Source: JAVBOD01 sp031551045
Lineage (GTDB): Bacteria; Bacteroidota; Bacteroidia; Bacteroidales; UBA932
Reading direction: 5' to 3'
NCBI GenBank assembly: GCA_031551045.1
Contig: JAVBOD010000083.1
Coordinates: 1 to 58,497, forward strand
Length of the DNA: 58,497 nucleotides
A model generated the notes under the pieces. It had not been told where the DNA came from. It saw only the letters and a program-made list of their open reading frames with translations, and ran no database searches. A program made the position numbers and the translations under genes. Shown here piece by piece: positions 36,301 to 43,445 of the stretch (positions are counted from its first letter, which is position 1; each line of letters begins with the position of its first letter).

Positions 36301-37609
36301 AGACTTCTTCGCCGATAGCGGCCACTTGCGGAAGAATCATCCCGCTCATGGTAGGGCCGCGGCTGCTCGATACGGCCAATGCGCTTGCATAATCGACATT
36401 GGCCACCAAAAGGATGTTTTTGGCAGAATAAGGAGCGGTGGACCATTCGTTATCACTCAAACCGGAGTTCCCGCAAGCGAAAACATTCAATAATTCCGGC
36501 GCCTGATTCGACAAGTTGTCAAGGCTGGCCGAGCGGGCGCTGTATTCGTATTTCGGGAAAACGGCTGCGTTAACAGCCGGCCCGTAAGAGTTCTGTGATA
36601 CACGGATGCCTTTATTCACATAAGACTCGTACATCTGATCGACAACCGGAAGCAATTCCGTATGCGAAGGATCCCACGAGTAGTTGTAGGTTTCTATTTT
36701 CAAACCCGGAGCAATACCGGCTGAACGCGGATCTTGAATACCGGTGGAAGACATAATGCCCATTACGTGCATACCGTGGTCGGACACATAATCGGGCGAG
36801 TAGCTCTGGTTGACCGTCAGCCGGCCCATTACTTCCGCATGCTCTTCTATATTTCCATCCCAAATACCGACCTTAATACCTTTACCGGTCAATGTTTGCG
36901 AAGGATTGCGCTGAAGGTAGAGATTTTCGCCGCTTACGCCGCGGTTGCGCGTATCGTAGAGCACCGGCTCGGGATCGCGTAAACTGATATTGATAACCCA
37001 AGGCTGTGCGCTTATTGCTTCGATATCGCCGGGGCTCATCCATACTTCGAAATAATTGAGCCGCTCGCTGACAAACAGTTTTTCATGCGCCGTATTTTTC
37101 AATGCGTCCTGCACCGTCGCTTTCGAGACTCCTTTGTAGAACGAAACCGAAATTTTCAACTTGCCCGATGGCGCTACGGCGTAATCCGGGATACGGTTTT
37201 CCCTTATTCGTACATCGATTTTGTTCAGTTCGCCGGTCTCGAATGCCGAATAAAGTTTGTCCATATTTTTATACTTCGAATCTTTTTGCGTGGAAACGGT
37301 TGCGAAATAAGCGTTATTATCGATATACTGGAGCAACTCGATGCCTTGCGCTTTGTAGCTTTCTATTTCTTCCTTGCTCGGCAGTTCCGAGAATTGGAGC
37401 ACCATATATTTCCGCCGCTCCGCAGCCCCGCGCACCGGGAGAATTTTGTCCTTGGCATCTTTGTTGGCTATAAATTGTGCGGCGTTGGGTTGCGGTTCAT
37501 AGGCTTTGTTGTTGAACCATAGCGTGTGTTTCGAGCTGCCTTGTTGCGCCCAAAGCGAACTTGTTGCCAACAAAAGCCCTAAAATTCCGGATATTATTAT
37601 TCTTTTCAT
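30308..37609 (-). CDS. Giant T9SS-secreted S8 (subtilisin-family) protease
   Basis: The start is set at 37609 (MKRIIISGILGLLLATSSLWAQ) to give a signal peptide, so the product is about 2,433 residues. Order of parts: an N-terminal propeptide-like region (about 50-220); an S8 domain with Asp251 (VGIWDGN), His278 (DHGMHVMG), oxyanion Asn in FACGNSG, and Ser452 (SGTSMACPF); a jelly-roll-like part; an FN3 module (about 770-860, LSWNAVDGISEYEVLR); CARDB/Ig-like modules; a propeller-like stretch; two or three DUF5018-like Ig repeats; and a T9SS type A sorting domain in the last 70 residues (LQPNPAGSYTMM, ending VMLLKK). The catalytic triad is intact. T9SS should export and cleave the sorting domain. 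Confidence 0.9.
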   Translation of the reverse strand: MKRIIISGILGLLLATSSLWAQQGSSKHTLWFNNKAYEPQPNAAQFIANKDAKDKILPVRGAAERRKYMVLQFSELPSKEEIESYKAQGIELLQYIDNNAYFATVSTQKDSKYKNMDKLYSAFETGELNKIDVRIRENRIPDYAVAPSGKLKISVSFYKGVSKATVQDALKNTAHEKLFVSERLNYFEVWMSPGDIEAISAQPWVINISLRDPEPVLYDTRNRGVSGENLYLQRNPSQTLTGKGIKVGIWDGNIEEHAEVMGRLTVNQSYSPDYVSDHGMHVMGIMSSTGIQDPRSAGIAPGLKIETYNYSWDPSHTELLPVVDQMYESYVNKGIRVSQNSYGPAVNAAVFPKYEYSARSASLDNLSNQAPELLNVFACGNSGLSDNEWSTAPYSAKNILLVANVDYASALAVSSSRGPTMSGMILPQVAAIGEEVYSLSFDNKYTIKSGTSMACPFVSGVAGLVYQRYNELYGKNPIGSLAKAFICNGANDIFIPGPDFGTGFGEVNVPNTMEMVEKKQFFTGTIHSTGNVEEYVVTIPQGVEEMKVMLAWNDPYAIPEATGRTLINNLDLEVVYDRTYLPLVPDPMQPDKPAVERVDDRNNILQVTLKSPAPGKARIRVKGASLPQPSQEFAVVYAFSQKGITLLTPVTGLPITANGTVLLKWKSVGLSGPVMVEFSKDGGLTYTTFGNTTDSRNALFLPVASQVTEKFRLRISQDGHFFETGDMPVIGQVQNLKATLGGTTSALSWNAVDGISEYEVLRLKDDNASYEVIATVNQTNYTLTSAMCPKHTYFTVRAKYNSVVGERAVAVAVDPLKSISKFPLHIDFNEGIPEEIRLMQATYSSVRYKYIPEHKRTVLMYEGNLNYTTDQALYTSEWGGPASQPVGVDTVLNKIFDYPGTYSFRMSQATVNTNVTGKAKFLSRARLTVDLPAGKNIIMKIKMRVRSTRPDQSKPSIPNPENQNHHALFRVRVNDMPLKSADGNIVQVRSFRDYTPQYEYNPLNIRLVPDVDKNIFEDKYYNLTPYAGQTAIIDLDAICATVRHQTAFDGEGSQVYIASIDIEEQKPYEMVVTRLDSAVKGARSTNWTSLGVVAADLVGSAQAKPVYARVANIGYMPASGNVRLDVARYAAGDTVLGATAATPVLQPFTAKFISMGNVQFSYPESHNLLFTVNTSGGDANPGVSYIEYNVDSYESNTSFYRMSAGGEKTSFIVKEPVRFTDFGATIFPYLRYAGYNYPYFFLPTDGSKRIQIKMKNIDLMPGDTLYIKSDGKILGKFGGKMEHDTTIVSIAPNGSMNFSVEVNPLDSTEVATRGGWEGEVSAVERAFQRDLAIIGPAFTRPQTFSDGLQVSLIIENRGAEVMPLTNFKPSYKYGSMAKVLEASPYYVSYASNYGPGATQILSLDPGKQAIMTFSTPIIGDTSIHVNQMYDMTLSLEALVDEVMDNNMMTRKLLYGDGATADDFGPNAFVNHFEMAGVSRTDENYGYHDFSNQVIKVELGKGYPYQLILDGHQSKLLDGVFIPDYNHNKVFEDSEVIALDSDGSENHNVYTGEFWPHMYFSEAGDYRFRVAAYQNGNMSAWEFTLRVTGTPVSKDVRLRSASLSGSKLIASSIGELTMDVEATGYDIPAAASVDIAYVNAQGSSVFSKNIPVGSIGDGRQNISATIPVPATIPEGDYTLNVIVNAGDPITANNTMGIATKVKQELILNTTTAKGRVAYVAPISEPQAAGRRKASLPSFKASNMYDATWITDSDKGIDDWYLLSEQYTRAFDNKVFYDNRLVRFSNNETTETGSYDTLAQAFNSAKITAISFNPKSKTLYGLGRSGTDLAIYTIDYETGAATLLHAFTGIAANQFTGLAVDLGDNLYSVKNKTEVVLLNKESGVASPFAAITATIPGRVNMAYNFGKGALLLAFQDAANVGQLYEVIPMENRLKAVGTFGTTNQSYSLGIAAVSNQPVDTLFRLDRFDVDGQLYSLIDNQTKSVTIVLPSAADKANLTIGNYSFANSNAKFQKTGTDVPQTGAAIDLSSSQTLTALKDDGATATWTIKAEDALTTGVRIEEFRFLKMNNPSLPDDIQAVINNGQITAAVPSNIDLRTLVPFIKTNVPTEDERLMIGEQRIYSQQSKVDFSSSLLLVLNTQQLQMNASYIVDVTRVPSSEKQLLSLAFTQPLNKNTLDNTIDLQNDNGRLSMTFPRGIDRRNLVPTLSVSPYATPMCNGKEITSGFDAIDASAGQLIICVVAEDGTSMDYTVEILTESAEAKLLAFGLSKNDNPLLSAAITGTIDETNKQAGLLFPVNVNRTSLVPSFSVSNGAVLKLTSTGAIIGAGSTLNFTEPFDITVVAANGVAAATYKVMPYVQQDGEAIGLQPNPAGSYTMMTGATGAIAYLYDAAGRLLRTISITSDTHHIDLSGLAGGAYYFRVIKNGEVNTVMLLKK

Positions 37610-37647
37610 ATTTTTCATATCGTAGGTTGCATGTGTAATTTTTTTCA

Positions 37648-38745
37648 TTATTTCGTTGCTTTAGCCGATGATAGTTGAAATCCCAACGTAAGCCGAAACA
37701 TATTGGGAAGCGACTGTATTCCGCCGGAAACATTTACCAGATAGGCCAAGTCCAGCGAGAAATTTTTGTAAAAAGCGCCTCCGCCCAAGGTAAAGTAACG
37801 GCGTGAGCCGGCATACATATTTTCGGTATAGAATCCGGTGCGCACGGCAAACATTTTATCGTACATATACTCCAAGCCGGCGCCAAAGCTGATTTCTTTG
37901 ATTTCCTGCGAGAAACCGTCCGGCGCATCGCCGAACGAACTGAACATGGCTGATAGTACCGATTCGTCGAAATACGCAGAACTGCTGTCGGGCGAGGGAA
38001 CCAGTAATTTATTCAAATCGAGCGAAAGCGCCAAACGGTGCTTTGCCGCGATATCCATGCCGATGCGGCCACCCAATCGTAAGTTCATGGGCAGATAATA
38101 GTTGTCGGCATTGTCGGAATAGCTGATTTTTGTCCCAATGTTGCTCACGCTCAACCCAAAGGCGTATTGCGAGGCGCGGCCGGCAATCGTTACATCGTTT
38201 TGATGATAAACTCCCAAATCGCCGGCAACGGCTTGTCCGGTTTTACTGTCGGGCGACGAACCCATAATATTGCTGTTGATGTAGCGGAACAAAACGCCTG
38301 CCGACCATGTATGTCCCAGCCGCATGGAATAGGCTACATCGAAAGCCCATTCGTTGGCATTGATCTCGCCCAGTACATTTCCCTGCTCGTCGGTGTGCGA
38401 TGCGGAGCCGAGTGTATTATACCAAAACGAAGCGCTGAGAGTTTGGTCTTTTTGAAATTTATAATATCCCGTGAGATAAGCCTGCCTGGCATTTTTGGAA
38501 ACCGACAGCGGAGTGAAACTCAGCGAAGCTCCGTAAAGGCCGTCGATGAAAACATATTTCGCCATATTCCAGTGTTGCGAAGCAAGGTCGGGCGTGGTGG
38601 CCACACCGGTATTTCCCATTCCTGCGGAACGGGCGTCGGGCGATTCGTTCAATAAAGGCACTGCAACCGAGCCGGTATTGTTTTGTGCATAAACAAAGGC
38701 AGGAAGAGCCGCTACCGCGAGTATTAAAGTGAGTAATTTCTTCAT
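37648..38745 (-). CDS. porV: PorV/LptO-family T9SS outer-membrane barrel
   Basis: The start is set at 38745 (MKKLLTLILAVAALPAFVYAQ), giving 365 residues with a signal peptide. The mature N-terminus SVAVPLLNESPDARSAGMGNTGVATTPDLASQHWNMAKY (given in parts: residues about 25-62) is the PorV/PorQ signature. Barrel strands follow to LTLGFQLSSAKATK. PorV carries T9SS cargo from the translocon to the PorU sortase. porU is not adjacent. Here it precedes a T9SS cargo gene, so it may be the general PorV or a dedicated paralogue. Confidence 0.8.
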   Translation of the reverse strand: MKKLLTLILAVAALPAFVYAQNNTGSVAVPLLNESPDARSAGMGNTGVATTPDLASQHWNMAKYVFIDGLYGASLSFTPLSVSKNARQAYLTGYYKFQKDQTLSASFWYNTLGSASHTDEQGNVLGEINANEWAFDVAYSMRLGHTWSAGVLFRYINSNIMGSSPDSKTGQAVAGDLGVYHQNDVTIAGRASQYAFGLSVSNIGTKISYSDNADNYYLPMNLRLGGRIGMDIAAKHRLALSLDLNKLLVPSPDSSSAYFDESVLSAMFSSFGDAPDGFSQEIKEISFGAGLEYMYDKMFAVRTGFYTENMYAGSRRYFTLGGGAFYKNFSLDLAYLVNVSGGIQSLPNMFRLTLGFQLSSAKATK

Positions 38746-38761
38746 AATCATCATCAAGAGG

Positions 38762-40279
38762 TTAATAGGTGAATTCTTTTGCATATACAATCCCTTCGGA
38801 ATCCGTAATCTTTTTATCGACCCACACTACAATCCCTTTTCGTTGGAGGCCTCCGGAAAAAAGCATTGTGTGATTCAACTTTTGGCTGACGGGAGAAATC
38901 GTTTTATCGGCCGGCGCCACGTCTTCGAATCCGTTGAGGTCTAATTTTTTCAACAGGATAGCACTGGTATTCAGCGAGCCGAGAGGGCCCCGCCCGTACA
39001 GGTAAGAGGGATTTTCGGCGGCATCCAGACTAACACCCAGACACTCTATTGTCAAATTGTAGGTAGGCTCCACCACGCTTTTCCCCGCGATGCCCCATTC
39101 CAACTCGCCGCTGACCAAATCAACCCGCTGCATTCCAATCCCGCTAAAATTGCTTTGACTGGCCGAGCCCTCTCTCCACGCTACAAGCATTGTTTCGCGC
39201 GGTTTGTAGTAATAAACTATGGGTACCATATAGGACTTCCGCGAATTTTGTGCAAGCACTAACCCCGGAGCCGTCCAACGTATTTTCCCGGCGCTGTTCA
39301 CTTGTTGAAGATACACGTTGGATGCACTGGTGCCTGCCGAACGTTTTGCCTGATAGTAAGCAAAGGCGCCGCCTTCGCCGTCGGGAACGGCACGCAAAAC
39401 GTCGTTCATGGTATATACGAGCGTGTTGTTATGTATTACCGCATCGCTTGACCATAATTTAGTAAAGGTGCCGTTTGACTGCATACTGTACTTGTTCATG
39501 TTGATATTTAAAGCATTCCCGCTTCCACTTCCGTAAGTCAAGAAAAATTGGCTGGGGTTGGCAGGGTCAATGGCCATGCAAGGCACAGTGCCGCTCATAA
39601 GTCGCTCTTCTGCTTTGGCTACGCTTCCGTTGGCGGCAATGGTTGCAATCCACATTCCTCCTATATTATAAAGTCCTGCTCCGGCTACATGCTCGTTAAA
39701 CCATGTAATTACAATTTCGCCACCGGGAAGTTCCACCAAATCTCCTCCCAAACGAGGGGACCCGGACGTTTGAATATCGCTGACAGTGGGCGGAATATCT
39801 CCTGTAGGATCGTAGCCGGAGCGGTACACAGTTTCGGCCGTCGACAGTTGATGTTCCCACATTTTAGTCCCGTCACTTTTAATTTTATAAACATATATAT
39901 TAAGCGGATCTTCCGACCATTTTTTGCGGCCATAATATAACATGGCACAGCCACCGTCGGCCGTGCCGATCATTTTGTAGCGGAAGTTCATGGAGCCGGT
40001 AAATGTATTGGTAACTTTTATTTCTTGAGCCCATTGCAGCGCTCCGTTTTTCATTTTCTGCATATATACGGAGAAGGCATTTACCGTTGTATCTTTGCCG
40101 TATCGTTGCCGTTGATAAGAAATAAAATAAGCGCCGGGCTCTGTTTTCGACTCCACCATTATCGGTGATACGCCGGCTGTTGACACGCGCACAGCATCGT
40201 CTTGCCCATAGGCCGGTGGTGCGAACACAAGCGCAATGGATAGCATTCCTAAAAGAAAGAAAAGATTTCTGGTTTTCAT
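38762..40279 (-). CDS. Secreted 505-residue protein, function unknown
   Basis: The product has a signal peptide (cleavage after PAYGQ, about 26). The body has repeated beta-rich units that look propeller-like: ALQWAQEIKVTN, later TKMWEHQLSTAETVY, later KIRWTAPGLVLAQ and ELEWGIAGKSVV. Each has a Trp in a similar strand, as in PQQ- or kelch-like blades. No T9SS sorting domain is visible. It ends GIVYAKEFTY. It is the first gene of the cluster, 16 nt from porV. Confidence 0.7.
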   Translation of the reverse strand: MKTRNLFFLLGMLSIALVFAPPAYGQDDAVRVSTAGVSPIMVESKTEPGAYFISYQRQRYGKDTTVNAFSVYMQKMKNGALQWAQEIKVTNTFTGSMNFRYKMIGTADGGCAMLYYGRKKWSEDPLNIYVYKIKSDGTKMWEHQLSTAETVYRSGYDPTGDIPPTVSDIQTSGSPRLGGDLVELPGGEIVITWFNEHVAGAGLYNIGGMWIATIAANGSVAKAEERLMSGTVPCMAIDPANPSQFFLTYGSGSGNALNINMNKYSMQSNGTFTKLWSSDAVIHNNTLVYTMNDVLRAVPDGEGGAFAYYQAKRSAGTSASNVYLQQVNSAGKIRWTAPGLVLAQNSRKSYMVPIVYYYKPRETMLVAWREGSASQSNFSGIGMQRVDLVSGELEWGIAGKSVVEPTYNLTIECLGVSLDAAENPSYLYGRGPLGSLNTSAILLKKLDLNGFEDVAPADKTISPVSQKLNHTMLFSGGLQRKGIVVWVDKKITDSEGIVYAKEFTY

Positions 40280-40350
40280 GTAATGTGTGTTAATTTGATT
40301 TCTGTTTAAATGCGAAGTAAGAGGAAACGGACGTTAAAGCCAAAATACGG

Positions 40351-40400
40351 AGGTATATTAAATGTTACCACCCTTAAAAAAGGTATATATAAAATGTCAC
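40351..40400. promoter_or_regulatory. Direct repeat pair in the divergent intergenic region
   Basis: AGGTATATTAAATGTTAC begins at 40351 and AGGTATATATAAAATGTCAC begins at 40381, exactly 30 nt apart. The first 8 bases are identical and the rest is similar. The pair lies between the divergent regulator and the protease–SusCD cluster, a natural place for a regulator to bind. Confidence 0.45.
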
Positions 40401-40500
40401 TTTAAAAATACTTCCTGATTACCAATTAGTTGCAAAAGGTTAAAAAAGCCTAATTAAGAATGATTTTCCGGGTTGTATTGTAATCCTCAAGGAAAATGTG

Positions 40501-40508
40501 TAATTTTG
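40501..40508 (+). promoter_or_regulatory. -7 box (TAATTTTG) of the TPR/HTH regulator
   Basis: A full TAnnTTTG match about 23 nt upstream of the TTG start at 40531. A TTG-type -33 box lies about 20 nt further upstream. Confidence 0.5.
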
Positions 40509-40530
40509 TAATGAATTTTTAACAGTATTC

Positions 40531-42240
40531 TTGAAGAAGTACATTCTCATAATTGTCGCCGTTTTTTATTGCATTCCCGCTATTTCAGGTACGATACCCA
40601 ATAGATTCGACCTTTTGGCGGAAAAAATAGAAAAGACTAATTTCAGTAAAGGCACCCAGTCGAAAATCTTGCTCGACTCGTTGTTCCAAATGGCTGCCCA
40701 CTCGCCCGATAGCACCGCGATGATATGGCAATGCCTTTATTTACAATCACTTATAAATCGTAATCAAGGGGTCAACGATCCCCTGTTAACAAAAAAATTA
40801 GAAACAATACTGGAGCAGGCCGATGAGAATAAGTCTCCGGAAACCTGCGCACTACTTCATTATGCGCTGGCGCTGAACTACAACATGTCGGGCGACTACG
40901 GCAAGGCTTTTACCGTGGCATTGGAAGCGCTAAAATATTATAAATCCCTGAAGAATACCAAATTTACCGAGAAATCGTTAAGCCTGCTGGGTACCATCTG
41001 CGGAACCATTAAAAATTATGACTTAGCCAAAAGTTATTACGGCGAAGCCTGGAATTTGGTGAAGAAACCGCAAACGGAATACTATCAATTGTATATCAAC
41101 ATGTATCCGCGGCTATCGTTCTACACCAAGCAATATCAGGCGGCTATCGACTCGTTGCTGGCTATTATCCCCGAGTTGAAGCAAATACAGGACGAAGAAC
41201 TGCTCTACGTGGCGTATTTGAACATAGGAGCAGCCTATGTCAGCATCGGAGCGTACGACGACGCTTTCACGTACTACAACGCGTTGCTTTCGATGATAAA
41301 AGATATCGATAACAAAAGATTTGCCATTTCGTTATACCAGAATTTCGGGGTTTACTATTATCAAGTGGGCGATTTTCACAAGGCGCACGAATACTTTCTA
41401 AAGGAGAAAAGTTTGGCCGACGAAACAAAAAACCCGGAACAGCAAGCCCATGCCTTGTATAATCTGTCGTTTACGTTCCACAAGTTGGGACAGTATGAAC
41501 GCGCCTATGATTTTCTTTATGATTACAACACTTTAAGCAGCCAGCTTTTCAATAATGCCAAAGCGATTGAAGCCTACCAGTCCTACGTGGCGGTGGTGCT
41601 GGAGGCCTCGCAAAACAAGCTGACGATTGCCGAGCAGAAACTCGAACTGAAACAAAAACAAATTATTCTGACGGCGATTATTGCGCTGGCCGTCATTATT
41701 TCCGCCTTGTTGTTATTTATCGTTGCACAGCAGAAGAAACGAATCAAAGTAGCCGAAAACAAAGAATTGATGCAGCGCCTAGAACAGGAAAGCAAAATCA
41801 TGCAGTTGCAGGAAGAGAAACTGCAAACACAGGTACGCGAAATTACCTCGTACTCCATGTTGCTGGCTGCAAAAGACAATATTCTCCAGCAAATATCGAA
41901 ATTGACAGACTCCCTGCACTCCGACCAGGCGGAATTGGGCGAGATTAAAGCAATTATTCAAAACAATTTGGACTCCAACAGCGATTGGAAAGCCTTTGTG
42001 CTGCATTTCGAGAAAGTACACCCCGACTTTTTCAACAAGTTGAAAGCGTACAGCAATGATCTCACAAAAAACGATTTACGGTTTTGCGCTTACCTCCGCA
42101 TGGGTATCGATGCGAAAGAAATAGCACAGATGCTGAACGTAACGCACGGCTCTATACGGATGCACCGCTACCGCATCAAGAAAAAGCTCAACCTCCCGGA
42201 AGACGCCAACCTGGACGACTTTATCCGTAGCATAAGTTAG
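40531..42240 (+). CDS. Membrane-bound TPR regulator with C-terminal HTH
   Basis: The 569-residue product starts at a TTG (40531); the ATG at 40511 is out of frame and stops at once. It has a signal-like N-terminus (MKKYILIIVAVFYCIPAISG). TPR units fill about 100-360 outside the membrane. One transmembrane helix lies at about 377-400. A coiled coil follows (about 400-450). A LuxR/sigma-70-like HTH ends it (about 515-565, YLRMGIDAKEIAQMLNVTHGSIRMHRYRIKKKL). This arrangement is a known Bacteroidetes regulator type that senses in the periplasm and binds DNA directly. It faces the protease–SusCD cluster and is the best candidate to control it. Confidence 0.85.
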   Translation: MKKYILIIVAVFYCIPAISGTIPNRFDLLAEKIEKTNFSKGTQSKILLDSLFQMAAHSPDSTAMIWQCLYLQSLINRNQGVNDPLLTKKLETILEQADENKSPETCALLHYALALNYNMSGDYGKAFTVALEALKYYKSLKNTKFTEKSLSLLGTICGTIKNYDLAKSYYGEAWNLVKKPQTEYYQLYINMYPRLSFYTKQYQAAIDSLLAIIPELKQIQDEELLYVAYLNIGAAYVSIGAYDDAFTYYNALLSMIKDIDNKRFAISLYQNFGVYYYQVGDFHKAHEYFLKEKSLADETKNPEQQAHALYNLSFTFHKLGQYERAYDFLYDYNTLSSQLFNNAKAIEAYQSYVAVVLEASQNKLTIAEQKLELKQKQIILTAIIALAVIISALLLFIVAQQKKRIKVAENKELMQRLEQESKIMQLQEEKLQTQVREITSYSMLLAAKDNILQQISKLTDSLHSDQAELGEIKAIIQNNLDSNSDWKAFVLHFEKVHPDFFNKLKAYSNDLTKNDLRFCAYLRMGIDAKEIAQMLNVTHGSIRMHRYRIKKKLNLPEDANLDDFIRSIS

Positions 42241-42367
42241 CGAGGAGTGTACATTTTCTTCTTTTGAAATTGTTATGCCGTCCCCGCCGGATTTGTTTCT
42301 ACAACTACTCATTCTTTTGTTGGATTTGGTAATTTAAGATAGATTTATTTTTTTGCAGAAAAAAGCT

Positions 42368-42798
42368 ATGAAATGTCCTAAATGTCAATCGACAAGTAAA
42401 GTAAAAAATGGAATTGTAAGAGATTGCCAACGATACAAATGTAAAGATTGTGGTTGCAATTATACCATTGGATTTGATGAATCTTTTGAGAAAGAAAAGA
42501 AACGCCGTTTTGCCTTGTCGTTATACTTGGAAGGATTGGGATTTCATTCTATAGGTAGGCTGTTAAATGTAAGTCATGTTTCTGTTTTAAATTGGATTCG
42601 TAAATATGGAAATCAATTAGATGAAATCCGTAATCCTCGCCCCGCTAAAATTATGGAATTGGATGAAGTTCATAGCTATGTTGGTCACAAAAAAACTATC
42701 GATGGATTTGGATTGGTGTTGATAGAGAAGCCAAGCAATACGTTAGTTGGTTTAACTTATTGCGCCTGCGTATAGTGTCCCCATTATTCTTTCCATAA
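42368..42798 (+). pseudogene. IS1-family transposase remnant
   Basis: From the ATG at 42368 the frame encodes an InsA-like zinc finger (CPKCQSTSK … CKDC) and helix-turn-helix (LYLEGLGFHSIGRLLNVSHVSVLNWIRKYG), then the first catalytic-region motif (ELDEVHSYVG). At 42689-42696 there is an A7C run. Continuing in the same frame gives a dead end at 42775, but a -1 shift restores NYRWIWIGVDREAKQYVSW, the expected InsB sequence. The catalytic Asp/Glu and the C-terminal half are then missing (stop by 42798). No intact inverted repeats are seen. Whether the slip is programmed, as in IS1, or a mutation cannot be decided. Confidence 0.8.
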
Positions 42799-42817
42799 TA
42801 TTTTAAAATTCAAAATC

Positions 42818-43308
42818 ATGAAAAAATTGATTCATATTATTTTTCTAATTTCATTATACGGATGTCCTGTTTATGATCCACCACGAGGTTTATTGTATAT
42901 TAAGAATAATACAGATGAGGCTATTTATGTTTATCTCAAATATGGAAACGTTGACTCGTTACCTATATCTCCTAAACTGAAATTATTTGAGTTTTTCAAT
43001 AATGAACGTAAGAGCATGTTAGATGCTCTGGCAATCCTATTCCAGCTTGTTTTGTTTCACCAGAATATAGAATAAATGCTTATGACATCGGGTCTTTGCA
43101 TATCGCGGGTAGTCGGAAATCCCCATGCCTACCATGTGATGAAAATGAAGTAACACTTTTTTTCATTACTGAAAATACGATGCGTAATTATGATTGGGAG
43201 GAAATTTTCAAAAATCAAATGTTCATAGACAAAGTAATATTAACCAAGGAAAAATTGAAAAACGAGAACTGGAAATATACCTATTCTTCCCCGCTAAACG
43301 GAAAATAG
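42818..43308 (+). pseudogene. Lipoprotein gene broken by a one-base deletion
   Basis: The 5' part (42818-43075) encodes a lipoprotein signal (IIFLISLYGC) and a KNNTDEAIYVYLKYGN domain, then reads into a false tail and a stop. In the +1 phase after about 43024 the protein continues naturally as SGNPIPACFVSPEYRINAYDIGSLHIAGSRKSP and on to TYSSPLNGK at 43305. Adding one base (a T in GATGC-T-CTGGC) would restore about 163 residues. This is a decayed gene or a sequencing error. Function unknown. Confidence 0.75.
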
Positions 43309-43434
43309 CAACACGTTGAACATTCATTTACTCACAATGTAATGATTGGCCAAGGGAAAACCGCTGGTAGCTTAAATTATAAGGGATTTGTGTTTTCATT
43401 TGGTATTGATCAAATTTGGAATTTCTTTTATTAA
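43309..43434 (+). other. Orphan in-frame tail after the broken lipoprotein
   Basis: The frame of the lipoprotein stays open past its TAG for another 41 codons, ending at 43434. It reads VEHSFTHNVMIGQGKTAGSLNYKGFVFSFGIDQIWNFFY in pieces no longer than this and looks protein-like. An ATG at 43342 could start a 30-residue peptide. It is probably the remnant C-terminus of another gene. Confidence 0.3.
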
Positions 43435-43445
43435 TTCACTATGAG

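Noticed and set aside
35687..36493. 268-codon plus-strand frame opposite the S8 protease
   Set aside because: It overlaps the catalytic domain on the other strand and has no family features.
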